DNA of 64,000 bases. Origin: Hyphomicrobiales bacterium. Lineage in GTDB: Bacteria; Pseudomonadota; Alphaproteobacteria; Rhizobiales; Xanthobacteraceae. Shown here one piece after another: positions 33,401 to 37,652 of this stretch. How positions within the stretch are numbered: position 1 is the first letter of the stretch; every line of letters begins with the position of its first letter. Position numbers and translations under genes: made by a program. Below the pieces are notes generated by a model that was not told the origin of the DNA, searched no databases, and saw only the letters and a list, made by a program, of their open reading frames with translations. The stretch lies in contig JAFKKM010000028.1 in the NCBI GenBank assembly GCA_017305555.1, positions 1-64,000 of the forward strand, read 5' to 3'.

Positions 33401-35129
33401 AACCAGCGGTACCACGACCGAAGTGCGCTCGACCGGCGGCGCGGTCACCCTCGGCACGACGACATCGGGCGGATCGCAGACGATCTGGGCAGCGACGGAT
33501 GTGGCGTTCGCCGGGCTGACTGCCAACGGCATCGCCGGAGACGTCGGTAATATCAGCGTAACCGCCGATACCGGCGCGGTTCAGGGCGGCGTCGTGGCGG
33601 CACATGGTTCGGCCGCGCTGACGGCTGCGACCAACAACAAGGGCAACGGCGCGACAGCGACGGTCGGCTCGCTGACGTTGGCCAGCGCGGGCCCCATCGG
33701 TTGGAGTGCGCTCAATGCCGGGACGCAGATCGATGTGCGCGCGACCGGCCCGGTGAATCTCGCCACCATAACCAGCGGCACCACGACCGAGGTGCGTTCG
33801 ACCGGCGGCGCAGTCGACCTCGGTACGACGATATCCGGCGGATCGCAGACCATTCGTGCGGCGAGTGATGTGAATTTCGCTGCATTGAAGGCCAACGGCG
33901 CCGGCGGCGATCCCGGCGACATGACAGTGACTGCCGACAACGGCGCGATCCAGGGGGGCGTCGTTGTGGCACATGGTTCGGCGACGCTGACAGCCGCCAC
34001 AAACAACATCGGCGACACCCTGACAGCGACGACAGGCGATATCAGCCTTCGCGCCGGCGGCCTCATCGATTGGAATATGGTCAAGGCAGGCCGGGCGATT
34101 CTCGCGGAATCGACCGGTGGGTCGATCCGATTTGGAGTGGCGGTTAGCGGCGGCAACCAAACTCTGCAAGCCTATAACGACATCGCTTTCGGCCGCCTCG
34201 AAGCAACTGGGTCGGCATCTGATCCGGCTAACATCGATTTGCGCGCCATGATCGGGCAGGTGCAGGGAAGCGATATCGTCACGCGCGGCGATGTCAGCCT
34301 GGCCGGCAGCACGGACCTCACGCTTCAAACCCTTCAGGGGGCGTCCGTGTCCTTGACCGCGCCGCATGACATTTCAGTGGCGCAGTTAAACGTCTTCCGC
34401 TCGCTGACGCTGGTCGCCGGCAACATTCGCGGTGCTGTCACTCAGCTTCCCTCCGTGCCGGCTGTCCCGCTCCATGTGACGCTGACCGGCTTCAACGGTG
34501 GCGTAGCAACCTCGGCGAACCTGAGCCTCGATTCTCCGAACGTCGTGATCGATCGATATAAAGCGGTGGATTCGGTTCTGACGGCGAACGCATCTCGATT
34601 GACAATCGTTGACGGCTATGTGCCGGGTCAGATGATGTTGAACACGTCGGCTTGGCAGATACTTATGAATAACCGCAGCCCTGTGCCGATCGGCAACGTC
34701 GATCTCCAGCTCTACCAGCCCGACGGCATTTTCGCGATGTCGCAGATCGGCAATACCAATCTCAGCAATACTTACGTCGTCCGGTACGGCACGACGGTTT
34801 CGTCCGTTATCACGAATTATGGTGGCGGTGACTTCGGCGGGACGAGCTTTGTCCGCAACGCCATTGAGGATATGCGGAATGCTGGTGCCTTCGATCCCGC
34901 CGACGAGAAGAAGGGGGGGCTGGCAACATTCTATCTGCTGGGGCAGCAGGCGCTTGGCTTCCGGGATCACCCGGTCCTGCCCATCGAGGTGTTGGGTCAC
35001 GGTCCGGCGATCAATCTGAAGGGGCTCTTCGACGGCAGGCGCCCGGCCAAGAAACGGCGGCAGCAGGCGCGTGTCACGGGAACGAAACGGCATCACGGGG
35101 ATGCTCGTTTCGCGCTCGGTCTCCAATAG
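15441..35129 (+). CDS. Giant filamentous haemagglutinin-like adhesin (TpsA, LktA-type), 6562 aa
   Basis: A single 19.7-kb ORF for a surface/secreted beta-helix exoprotein of a two-partner secretion system. A long basic N-terminus plus hydrophobic core ends at AFA-QS near residue 75 (extended signal peptide). A TPS secretion domain follows (about 76-330) with GNVYFASPNGFVVGSSGVV, a variant of the NPNGI-type motif. Then come thousands of residues rich in Gly, Ala, Ser, Thr, Val and Asn typical of right-handed beta-helix. Special parts are a Pro-rich hinge near 1957-1973, a helical triplicate at about 4415-4525 and ~122-residue repeats from 5151. The C-terminus is basic (RRPAKKRRQQAR). The start is GTG. 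The frame is intact throughout. Likely role: attachment, biofilm or contact toxin delivery; no toxin domain was recognised. Confidence 0.9.
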   Translation: MRLKLPDRGSKGDLNKADLGKQSPGRFRLAVGPKPERLSGASDPSARLFVDAVSLRVSAATMTVVMVLSPVVAFAQSVPAGVANIVPDGRTATAVTTNGAVSTVTTNTVSGPNAFNSFSRFQVGRGATGNLILPQGTSNLVNLINGNDPAVINGVVNSYKNGQIGGNVYFASPNGFVVGSSGVVNVGSLNVSTPTREFVDGVIGRNGQINQGAVDNLLAGTVPLSPEGNIRIRGRVNAVDAVRLTGQNVSVGARDAANRNHAAAFASTVNSKGLRSGSKIVVRNGSIQIVAGNDARINGRLRAKGGSVHVDAHRNVAIGNKANISVSSRDGHGGTIAVNAGQDIKVAGYGVLSAKSVKADAGTVRVVAGRNLSVDPGATFNASSAQGNGGLVELSGYGRVNIPSGVKVNVGAPNGRAGYFLIDPPDISISSTATGAAGSYSNAEVKGWVDALGSNGTLVLCAGSSSGNCNGTFTLASDGVIDGRRTGGVVGVAIDAGTININGTIDTRLYAGALRNDLLSASGALSTGSSGSVTLTAPTISIGSTGKIFADVNNATGAGATSYTGGAIALTATARDLQAQLPSNAATAITIEGTLAGRTISAIANSEASTVFSNSTLGMSQFVAGAFGGILAGISGGYVKSEASAKVTVEGTAHLTATGAVMLSSIGSVTAQDPAVTASLAALQNAVAASVVVGVVNADIATQVKSGAHISSGDLSVLASNQADLSAKSVVFTSTTAYDGTFAYSTGTVNTRATLDPGVVIEKVGNVTVAAQNTNSYSTSATSVSAGVGRAAVAVAISDVTNHAVANLGASVPAAAGAGTVNVYSGSNTTSNSVSASSTVGSNFIVTNVLSAIGSMSTSVGSLFAPGGPFDSSRLYSSTTAQGTTATMRAGITLALNFASLSSSASIAALAPDTQGDMRASGAAPAVVGSGNVSVISALTDAGLRGNAESSIASNVVGTEARPTTGSAASMAVNVVQVTQSSDAFVGSGASVSGSHIGVKADATTPITITWLDWDSFSAVTSHISGSFGVVSNILTSYANATADSASLGISGAVNYFDVTTNTTAWVASGATLTQTGSSSCVSASGTCWSTALPASLAGAPDPYAWTKDIQVAATTTNASINVGGNFSWLKLFGTNSTSTEGTAIGGSANVNIFHSNTVAGIGADATVTSIGKLAVTAKTSDLIYAVAPTSGKGSGLGLNGMASILEIDNTTSASISNLAQISASFVAVNAEQDISSFNVAGGVGSAAATGVGMVAALVSTSLNTKAFVGDNSMELAVTGATANDSNMTRTVTAGLSAFDLAVTALTVGRMTTVSVAAQSANNVPDPTETPEFIKTAPPNADYLTKAASFFVDAGIALLLKTTVAINNLTDDVSGPVNGGNVVAGAGSASVDLTSVATAAWIAGASVGYAPGGNNHVTVQALNNTIVDTASGAAALSKGAPGTDYNVALAGAVAVTTSNNLTTAKIWQSTISANQTTVQALAGGESTTLGLAVAVAAGSANSSVQAAASASVAQITDGVQANIDSSMITSNASYSSGDIGIFADQQTKIGIGAGSLYAGFVSVPDPSKSVGVGVSMTYAFIGDPSNGAAVSAVLSNSKVDQTNSLTIEALNSSRILSGAAVAGGGIGANGFSGSVVVNDISPTIIAEITSIPSDSSRATVTGGITVAGDVIVNASGGSLVALDTLIANAQIASNGGLSTTGNSGLQFSGGVLQPSSATGAAILAVAGNVGIGAANIGVSIVVNRIGTRHLALIDGASLTSTGGVVKLSAVEEAEIVGVAVGFGGATGKVAGNGSIAYNAINNVVVAQIGHGITVGDPAQATATVDAAAVSVTAQDNATIRGAAGAIAANIGGADAVGLSAAVSQIGTYVSAAISGATVTADNTLSNNSSLIAGNLGAGSVVVSGSSTADITSIAIGVAVSVGNNNSPSASPQSNLSSLVASMRPGSPSGLTGFGGGGITPPTPPPAAAPPPSVPSNGLAGAGSLALSMESTTVYSAIADGGDGRGSTVTANNNALVLAANADTIGAYAGALALSFNSGKGMGASVVVNTVGGTTSAKVSNSTVDAHARGNAATIDSGALNSSPDPTDAVTPGSAPSLANDTTTIKGVAAISTSQQSANTVAVVAAASSNGLALSANAVTNVMGGLTEAQIQTASINTHLAAGEDSAVRVTASSASFVNNLDLGLSDSGSGTSGTVALVINTMDRTTNAKVLSTDIGSSSAAAGAVFIHANAFQATAGEAIGGAGSGGGTGVAGSALTNLFTSETTAWLDHGTTYADSLAVRADGKNGFFAAVGAGAIGSSAGIGATVLVAMSNNTVTARVGDRDASSGATTLNLGGALTVRATNETDTNSYVVVGAIGGTAGIAAQFSGTFVANTVNAELDNTITTITTSTPTDGTVTVAAQETDSIAPVVGALAGGGSIGFGAAVNLVQLKSSTASQIAGGTVTTPGQVNVSALSTRDVNPITLVAGLSGQVGIAGTVGVVIIGDRANSDQMSVLNAGATSSDSNSGTLGNAGAATGTDVIGQVDGGVDGISAQILNATVNAGAIGVVATAQTAVRNIAGAVAVGVGVGGAGAGVALTTVEQQVTAKTSGGQLNAPVVYISAAAGDHGSGHTAEADGIAGAGGFYVGLGAAVGQSHVDNTVLAELGSRIDGGTVGAATGSVSVLASDTSTAVASGYGFGGGIGAIGLSLGIVDKSSSVTADVVPSTTVDNVFAVMVMASAAGSLRASSLAGAAGIISGAGATATATDSETVVANVGAGSTITTTGTGVLVNATATPDVGAESIGTAAGSVGIGSSVATSKASVRVSSYVDDNTIINGGSLTVTASALVPITGHSTSGEPIYGHSTYAKAVGSGGGLLMGLQATDAEADNTSSVRAYGGKNLHLPTADVTIAAENDTNQYAESLGVAGGYNAAGASLAQTSSTATTHAWLDVGAVTAVSNLGVLSITATGSDSNTAKATAGSGGLSAGAAAVATTSTTSTTDAVLDGGDTDNTLYFGGLGINAQHTATYAANGDAFQASAIGASGGVASNTVDSTVAATVGTHLIVNSAGGNMNVIASDSVNQTSGGARSGSGGAAAAGAAVSETTVTQNVTTNIGADTILSLNDNPATSTALINIEAYNFLDTTDSVSLVAGGLFAGGGARSTMDATANVTVNIADRVHLFSAGNIAIGTAARMTASSNASASLYGLLAGVGARTNATQNAHQNVNVGAATIEAWGLINVYAGQSGDNSYTSSIKSNGTTVVYNYTAIPISAEYRGTAVANSYATLTLDTGSRVLGANNIFLGSTPGATAANGSGTNYNPYLSAFSTASYQNDGRTPITSGDAILNGTIVAGIHNQEIITISYGGTVTLSSGGSPYGLTLEQIGESDHFSSVMSYNHQAVQYKLLGVFNPKQDAYNQIADMSGQTASQVSAAIAAGQPITALNDDAAGTKQRMIDTLIQQMPYLADQAGAAYAFGDILASAGNVSILASHVSGTAAVTARNAPLISFDNQGTKFLFTSALALSGVTGGRVDFTGDGREQGSGLTITRDLSSWTPTIQLMASYNAVNANRQPIDQQGNLLLTTPDIYFGGVVTNVNGILNVNNQLGNVLITRDIRAGTVVMTVPEGLIGGNLGANSVYNTNFDVAAQWSGPNLEYRPTDVLTAVYAAATYLGMYGQGDGRLAIGGNGGMFPYYYYTNQQGYSGTASTVTDFGGSASTIFTARMLAAFYDGAHNNSPSLYSWIFLPVGEGVTPSSGGTAASWVRNQYLNQAYSGDSGPFNYANGGNFFQVVQIQNQVVNGVHLDSAPNASNPTIYAGKALILSASAININGRIEVGQSSNYSVDIGDTAKAIIQDIKDHADKLAQAQSAAAAGRYVDLKDAVTVVNGTDVKVMAKYNALTDQILLDPVVQGTGGYVYLNGRILSTSTSGGPMGNIIVHGGAGTVTVNNTTGTALVTNIINTGISAASVVEFVDHARDLTTWYVYNAGAPAGQQVAKYEASGVNVGSYIGLTPTYSANSGLTYRTADQLYQWVDTASLSRASTSDMSVFGWHFDNISSANSAIYPYARSAPQVVNGTQTYNFQESISATGDYTEYQINTTADKLYGSDFHGTWFRERFEHVTLTMTNSVKANFPIDISFTGGGTSNIAVTSNASVIVNASINNLQGNTSITATGANSAIVAGATPFISGVSVTLNGEGGVGSLDKPLPIATYGGTFSASSVDHDIAVAAVGNLTLTQVKANPAVAGNPSQGNILISATGDINAASSYNASSPTIVGKSITINATGAIGAVSAVSNGQAVLNNINPIVIQASATRLADGTYDGGILNSASSSGTYLMQATGDLRIGLVTSNGPVFLSAATGSILNGLTTQGLTTAQTTYLQNVWSQLNLLGSGGGTPGSVAAYQVVVNAAYNDYWQLRNLAFYDGTNYSATTAVTTLDPATIASQIAARLNVPVTAVTDQQIQAEIAVRSDAIKAQMAAKLGVAVTAITDAQFKAEVANRDLGRSVIAAQLAAKTGANVSSITDDQVLLEASTRFLKAQYLLGIRAVADFPTSLPGSDANASPVSLATLFGASTQQAALYQVDQTQALHDVLATNSYDSTFRFVLPQTSALYQKLASGSQWTLDQLTYTVSPGANPENNVPATPVSLMELNVRGQQVMLYAPHGTIGSLATPEVFTFRSDDASNLTAAQKALLASAGPGQLTVQVGDVAGSNGTIKQYTVTIAQQSLVVIDPYGPVSALAQSQIYLGSRTNLLLGGIPISAYGPMTAAYAAGVQTIQSGDVRLQAGQSILGGIPNQVAISGNIANLTLIADAGSIGQASNQDPASNPNALLLALTGANSQLDQVKATQGIYIRQTAGDLVVGNINAGSGSDSALQLGATGSIYAESQFTDRSVVHIVATSLDVRAGGSVSFNQGNYQPLQVKITGAITGLAADAMTLFSPNASMTIGRAGDYGTLVAGGALTLDTVGDLTIAANTTAGGSLQLLANGTVMFSAGTSTAPIVASSSTAGVTLAAAALSMGAFTDIDAAGAIVIATTGDATLGRLTSSLAFASAGNAISVTAGGLTSLGAVLSNGDGRANLSVTGANAAVWLAASGDIGSETDRLILATAMASIQSMRGDVFLSSLGTLHVASGTATLGAFSLIGTAVLTLDTVNAGTRIDVRSAGGAVALGIATSGGSQTIRAASDVTFTSLTALGIAGDAGNIGVTADTGAIQGGTVLANGFATLTAATSNKGISATATTGSLTMASSLIDWGVLSAGTSIEVSAAGEINLTTTTSGATTNIRSIGGAVALGTATSGGSQTIRAASDLTFASLTANGVVGDVGNIEVTADAGAIQGGTVAANGSVTLTAATDNKGAGATATTGSLMLASIGAIDWGALNAGTSIDALATGAVNLTTMTSGTTTDLRSTGGAINLGTATSGGSQTIRAASDVLFGQLTANGISGDIGDVTVTADSGAIQGGAVAANGSVTLTATTDNKGASAAATMGSLTMAGSLIDWGALNAGTSIGVHAVGGVNLTTTTSGTTTEVRSTGGAVALGTATSGGSQMIWAATDVTFARLAANGITGDVGNISATADAGAIHGDTVAANGSATLTAGTSSKGIGATATTGSLTLASGGPIDWHTLTAGTSIEAGATGAVNLATTNSGTTTNISSTGAAVNLGTTTSGGSQTIRAASDVIFDQLTAKGISGDIGDVTVIADSGAIQGDTVAANGSGTLTAAAGNKGTSATATTGSLTIAGSLIDWGILNAGTSIDARATGAVKFARAISGTTMNVRSTGNAVALDTATSGGSQTIRAANDVIFGQLTANGVSGDVGNISVTADNGAIQGRTVAANGSVTLAAATDNKGTRATATTGSLMVASAGVIDWGALNAGTSIDVLATGAVNLTATTSGTTTNISSTGGAVTLGTTTSGGSQMIRAANDVTFGQLTVNGISSDTGAVTVTADSGAIQGGTVAANGSATLTAATSNKGIHATSATGSMILASASVIDWNTLNAGTSIEAAATGGVNLTTTTSGTTTEVRSTGGAVTLGTTTSGGSQTIWAATDVAFAGLTANGIAGDVGNISVTADTGAVQGGVVAAHGSAALTAATNNKGNGATATVGSLTLASAGPIGWSALNAGTQIDVRATGPVNLATITSGTTTEVRSTGGAVDLGTTISGGSQTIRAASDVNFAALKANGAGGDPGDMTVTADNGAIQGGVVVAHGSATLTAATNNIGDTLTATTGDISLRAGGLIDWNMVKAGRAILAESTGGSIRFGVAVSGGNQTLQAYNDIAFGRLEATGSASDPANIDLRAMIGQVQGSDIVTRGDVSLAGSTDLTLQTLQGASVSLTAPHDISVAQLNVFRSLTLVAGNIRGAVTQLPSVPAVPLHVTLTGFNGGVATSANLSLDSPNVVIDRYKAVDSVLTANASRLTIVDGYVPGQMMLNTSAWQILMNNRSPVPIGNVDLQLYQPDGIFAMSQIGNTNLSNTYVVRYGTTVSSVITNYGGGDFGGTSFVRNAIEDMRNAGAFDPADEKKGGLATFYLLGQQALGFRDHPVLPIEVLGHGPAINLKGLFDGRRPAKKRRQQARVTGTKRHHGDARFALGLQ
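15666..16430 (+). other. TPS secretion domain of the adhesin (approximate)
   Basis: Residues about 76-330 of TpsA. The stretch runs from ANIVPDGRTATAV through FNSFSRFQVGRGATGNLILP, NLVNLINGNDPAVINGVV and GNVYFASPNGFVVGSSG. These are the positions where FHA-type proteins carry the N-terminal signals recognised by the POTRA domains of the TpsB partner. The canonical NPNL/NPNGI motifs appear as variants only (ASPNGF). The C-terminal boundary is approximate. Confidence 0.75.
21297..21372 (+). other. Proline-rich hinge inside the adhesin
   Basis: GGGGITPPTPPPAAAPPPSVPSNG, about residues 1953-1977, interrupts the beta-helix-like sequence. It is the only Pro-rich stretch noticed in the protein and probably forms a flexible joint between two rod segments. 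Confidence 0.6.
28684..29010 (+). repeat. Triplicated helical module inside the adhesin
   Basis: At about residues 4415-4525 the beta-rich sequence gives way to three related units of about 33 residues. Each has the pattern 'AAxxGxxVTxITDxQxxxE': IAARLNVPVTAVTDQQIQAE, AAKLGVAVTAITDAQFKAE and AAKTGANVSSITDDQVLLE. They are charged, Ala-rich and probably alpha-helical, unlike the rest of the protein. Confidence 0.65.
30891..34230 (+). repeat. Nine intact plus one degenerate ~366-bp tandem repeats in the adhesin
   Basis: From residue 5151 the unit SGGSQTIRAASDVTF ... ANGxxGDVGN ... TADxGAIQGGTVAANGS ... TATTGSL ... IDWGALNAGTS ... TTTSGTTTEVRSTGGAVALGTAT recurs about every 120-123 residues. The SGGSQ marker appears nine times, then a weaker SGGNQ copy at residue 6236. 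Copies differ at scattered positions, and the DNA is also recognisably repeated, so unequal recombination could change the copy number. Confidence 0.9.
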
Positions 35130-35137
35130 GATTGCGG

Positions 35138-36817
35138 ATGCGAAGATACCGCGATTACGGAGCGATCGAGCGCTTGGCGGCATGTATCGCGGCCGGAGCG
35201 GCGATTCTGTCCGCGCCTGCTGTGCGGGCGCAAGTGCCGCCTCCGCAGGTGAATCCCGGCGTCATCGATAGCGATATTCAGCGTCAACGTCAGCGCATCG
35301 AGCAGCAACAACAGACACCGAAACAGCAAGGTCCGGCGGTTATCGGTCCGGCGCGGGCGCCTGCCATCGTTATCCCGGGCGGTGGTCCGCGCTTCCTGCT
35401 GCGACGGGTCGAGTTCGATACCTCCAAGTTCATCACGCCGGATGAATTTCAGGCGATTGCGGCGAAATATGTCGGAAAGCAAATCGATATTGCGGGCCTG
35501 CAAAGCATCGTCGCTGAGATCAACCAGATCTATACCCAGCGGGGAATCGTTACCGCGATCGCAACGCTTCCGCCGCAAACTGCAACGAACGGCATCATCA
35601 GGATCAAGCTGACGGAAGGACGCCTTCAGAAAACGACAGTCGAGGGCGCGAAGCAGACCCAGCCGGCATATATCCTCCAACAGGTTCACCCGCCTGCCGG
35701 CGAAGTCCTCGATGTCCCGCAACTGACGAACGACATCACGAGATTCAATCGGACGAATGAAGTTCAGATCAGGGCGCTGTTGCAGCCCGGTACTGATTTC
35801 GGCCTGACTGATCTCCAGCTGGCGGTGACCGAACCCGCGCGAAATACGCTCCAGCTCTTCTTCGACAACCAGGGTGTGCAGTCGACCGGCCGCAATCAGG
35901 GCGGCATCTATTACAAACTGCACGGGCTTGCCGGCATCGACGACCGCTTGACGTTCTACGGCGTGAAATCGCAGGGCAATCTGAACGGCAACGTATCTTA
36001 CAACCTGCCGTTCAATCCCTGGGGTGGTCGCATCGGCGTCAGCTATACGCAGGGGCGTATCAAGATCGTTCAAGGCGCTTATGAAAACCTGGATGTGACG
36101 GGGCGGTCCAATCAGGCAAGCCTGAACATCGCGCAGCCGATCTTCGCGGACCAGACGTGGCTTGTGCAGGCGATCGGAGCCTACACGCATGGCAATTCCG
36201 AAACGGAATTCTCGCGTGCCGCGGTGACGGATGATCGTTATGGCAAGACGACCGGCGGCCTGTCGATCAATCTGTCAGGCGATTCCTATTCGCTGACGTT
36301 TTCTCCTGCCTATAACAGCATCGACTGGCACGACAGGATTCTCGGCGGACAACGCGGATTCGATACCGCGACCGGTTCGTTCAATGGTTTGATTCGGTTT
36401 CCGGGAAAGTTCTACGCGGTTGCGCTCGCCAGCTATCAATACACTCGGGAAAAGCTGATTCCGGGAGACCAACTGTTTTCCATCGGCGGCCCGACCACGG
36501 TTCGTGGCTATCCGACGAATACGGCCGCCGGCGACAGCGGCTATTACTTCAACGCCGAGCTTCATCGCGACATGTCGGATTGGGTCAAGGGGCTCGATGC
36601 TTATGTCTTCGTCGACAGCGGCGCGGTGTATTCGACATCACCGGCGCGAACGCAGCTGGACTCGTCCGGCGTCGGCCTATCGTGGACGCCGCTTGCTTCC
36701 GTCACGCTGGAAGCAAATGTGAGCGTGCCATGGCGAAGCGTCGTGCCGAATCAGTCTCGTGTCGAATTTTATGGACGCATCAGCTTCAGGCCGTTGGCCC
36801 TGCTGGACGTCAAATGA
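35138..36817 (+). CDS. TpsB outer-membrane transporter (ShlB/FhaC/HecB family)
   Basis: A 559-residue Omp85-superfamily protein that exports the preceding adhesin. A signal peptide spans about residues 1-31 (VRA-Q). A Gln-rich plug-helix/linker part comes next (QRQRQRIEQQQQ, as in FhaC helix 1), followed by two POTRA domains (about 85-240) and a 16-strand barrel. VRGYPTNTAAGD near residue 455 is the conserved VRGY loop-6 motif. The ATG at 35138 is preferred to a TTG two codons upstream. It lies 8 bases after the tpsA stop, so the genes are co-transcribed. Length is normal for the family. Confidence 0.93.
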   Translation: MRRYRDYGAIERLAACIAAGAAILSAPAVRAQVPPPQVNPGVIDSDIQRQRQRIEQQQQTPKQQGPAVIGPARAPAIVIPGGGPRFLLRRVEFDTSKFITPDEFQAIAAKYVGKQIDIAGLQSIVAEINQIYTQRGIVTAIATLPPQTATNGIIRIKLTEGRLQKTTVEGAKQTQPAYILQQVHPPAGEVLDVPQLTNDITRFNRTNEVQIRALLQPGTDFGLTDLQLAVTEPARNTLQLFFDNQGVQSTGRNQGGIYYKLHGLAGIDDRLTFYGVKSQGNLNGNVSYNLPFNPWGGRIGVSYTQGRIKIVQGAYENLDVTGRSNQASLNIAQPIFADQTWLVQAIGAYTHGNSETEFSRAAVTDDRYGKTTGGLSINLSGDSYSLTFSPAYNSIDWHDRILGGQRGFDTATGSFNGLIRFPGKFYAVALASYQYTREKLIPGDQLFSIGGPTTVRGYPTNTAAGDSGYYFNAELHRDMSDWVKGLDAYVFVDSGAVYSTSPARTQLDSSGVGLSWTPLASVTLEANVSVPWRSVVPNQSRVEFYGRISFRPLALLDVK

Positions 36818-36855
36818 GCTGCGCCATGCGTGCGCATATTCCAGGGGAGTAAGGT

Positions 36856-37545
36856 ATGATCTCGTTGTTTCATCGCGTGTCTGTTTCGGCTGGCGCCATG
36901 CTTGCGCTTTTCCTTGCCGCGCAGGGGCCTGCGCTGAGCCAGAAGAAGGAAGCGCCTGCCGCTCCGGCCGGCGCGTCGAATATCGTTTCGACGCAAGTGG
37001 CGCAGGTCGAGGGCTTTCGATCTGCCAAGTTCGGAATGAACGAAGCAGAGGTGAAGGCGGCAATCACCAAGGATTTCGGGCTGAAGGGCGATGCCATTCG
37101 AGAACAGCCCAACCCCGGCGAACGCACTAAGGTGCTGGTGGTGAAAGTGCCGGATCTGCTGCCCGGCGGCGGGACCGCGGAAGCGTCTTATGTCATCGGT
37201 TATCAATCCAAGAAGCTCATTCAGGTGTCGCTGTCATGGTCGAAGGCCATCGACGACAAGATGACGCCGGAGCAGCTGTTCTCGAATTCCAGCGTGCTGC
37301 GGTCGCATTTCGTGGCGGAGGGGTTCCGGCCTGATACCGTTGCGACGAATATGCCGATCAACGGCGGCATCCTGATGTTTCGCGGTAGCGACGCGAAGGA
37401 TCGAACCGCAATGCTGATCCTGCAAGGCACCTTGGCGCAGGGGCACGATAATCAGCGGGTGCTGACCCCGACGGCGCTTCTGTTGTTTTACATTGCGGAT
37501 GCCAAGACGCCGGACGTGTACCGGCTGCCTCCCGGCTCGTTCTAG
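36856..37545 (+). CDS. Exported protein of unknown function, third gene of the TPS operon
   Basis: A 229-residue protein with a signal peptide (residues 1-28, cleavage after ALS) and then an Ala/Pro-rich segment. A globular part begins GFRSAKFGMNEAEVKAAITKDFGL. The 'F-R-S-A-K-F-G-M' opening followed by a short helix is reminiscent of repeat units seen in small periplasmic proteins of Rhizobiales, but I cannot name a family. A strong GGGGAGTAAGG site precedes the ATG, and the gene lies 38 bases after tpsB. The context suggests a periplasmic helper for secretion, folding or anchoring of the adhesin; this is inference. Confidence 0.8.
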   Translation: MISLFHRVSVSAGAMLALFLAAQGPALSQKKEAPAAPAGASNIVSTQVAQVEGFRSAKFGMNEAEVKAAITKDFGLKGDAIREQPNPGERTKVLVVKVPDLLPGGGTAEASYVIGYQSKKLIQVSLSWSKAIDDKMTPEQLFSNSSVLRSHFVAEGFRPDTVATNMPINGGILMFRGSDAKDRTAMLILQGTLAQGHDNQRVLTPTALLLFYIADAKTPDVYRLPPGSF

Positions 37546-37606
37546 GCATGGGGTCCGGTTGTTTTCGATAGAAGGCCGACCGGCGGGCTCATCGGGCAGG
37601 GTTACC

Positions 37607-37645
37607 GAGGTCATTCACCGTTTCGTGGAAACGGTGAATGACCTC
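37607..37645. terminator. Long perfect hairpin between convergent genes
   Basis: GAGGTCATTCACCGTTTC (37607-37624), a GTG loop and the exact reverse complement (37628-37645) form an 18-bp perfect stem. The sequence after it (GATTCTTTC) is only mildly T-rich. It lies between the rightward TPS operon and the leftward GGDEF-EAL gene and probably serves as a bidirectional terminator. Confidence 0.65.
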
Positions 37646-37652
37646 GATTCTT

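Noticed and set aside
30891..34230. Regular ~366-bp repeats as a possible CRISPR or VNTR locus
   Set aside because: The repeats keep the reading frame of the adhesin, are far longer than CRISPR repeats, and have no spacers of uniform length between identical repeats.
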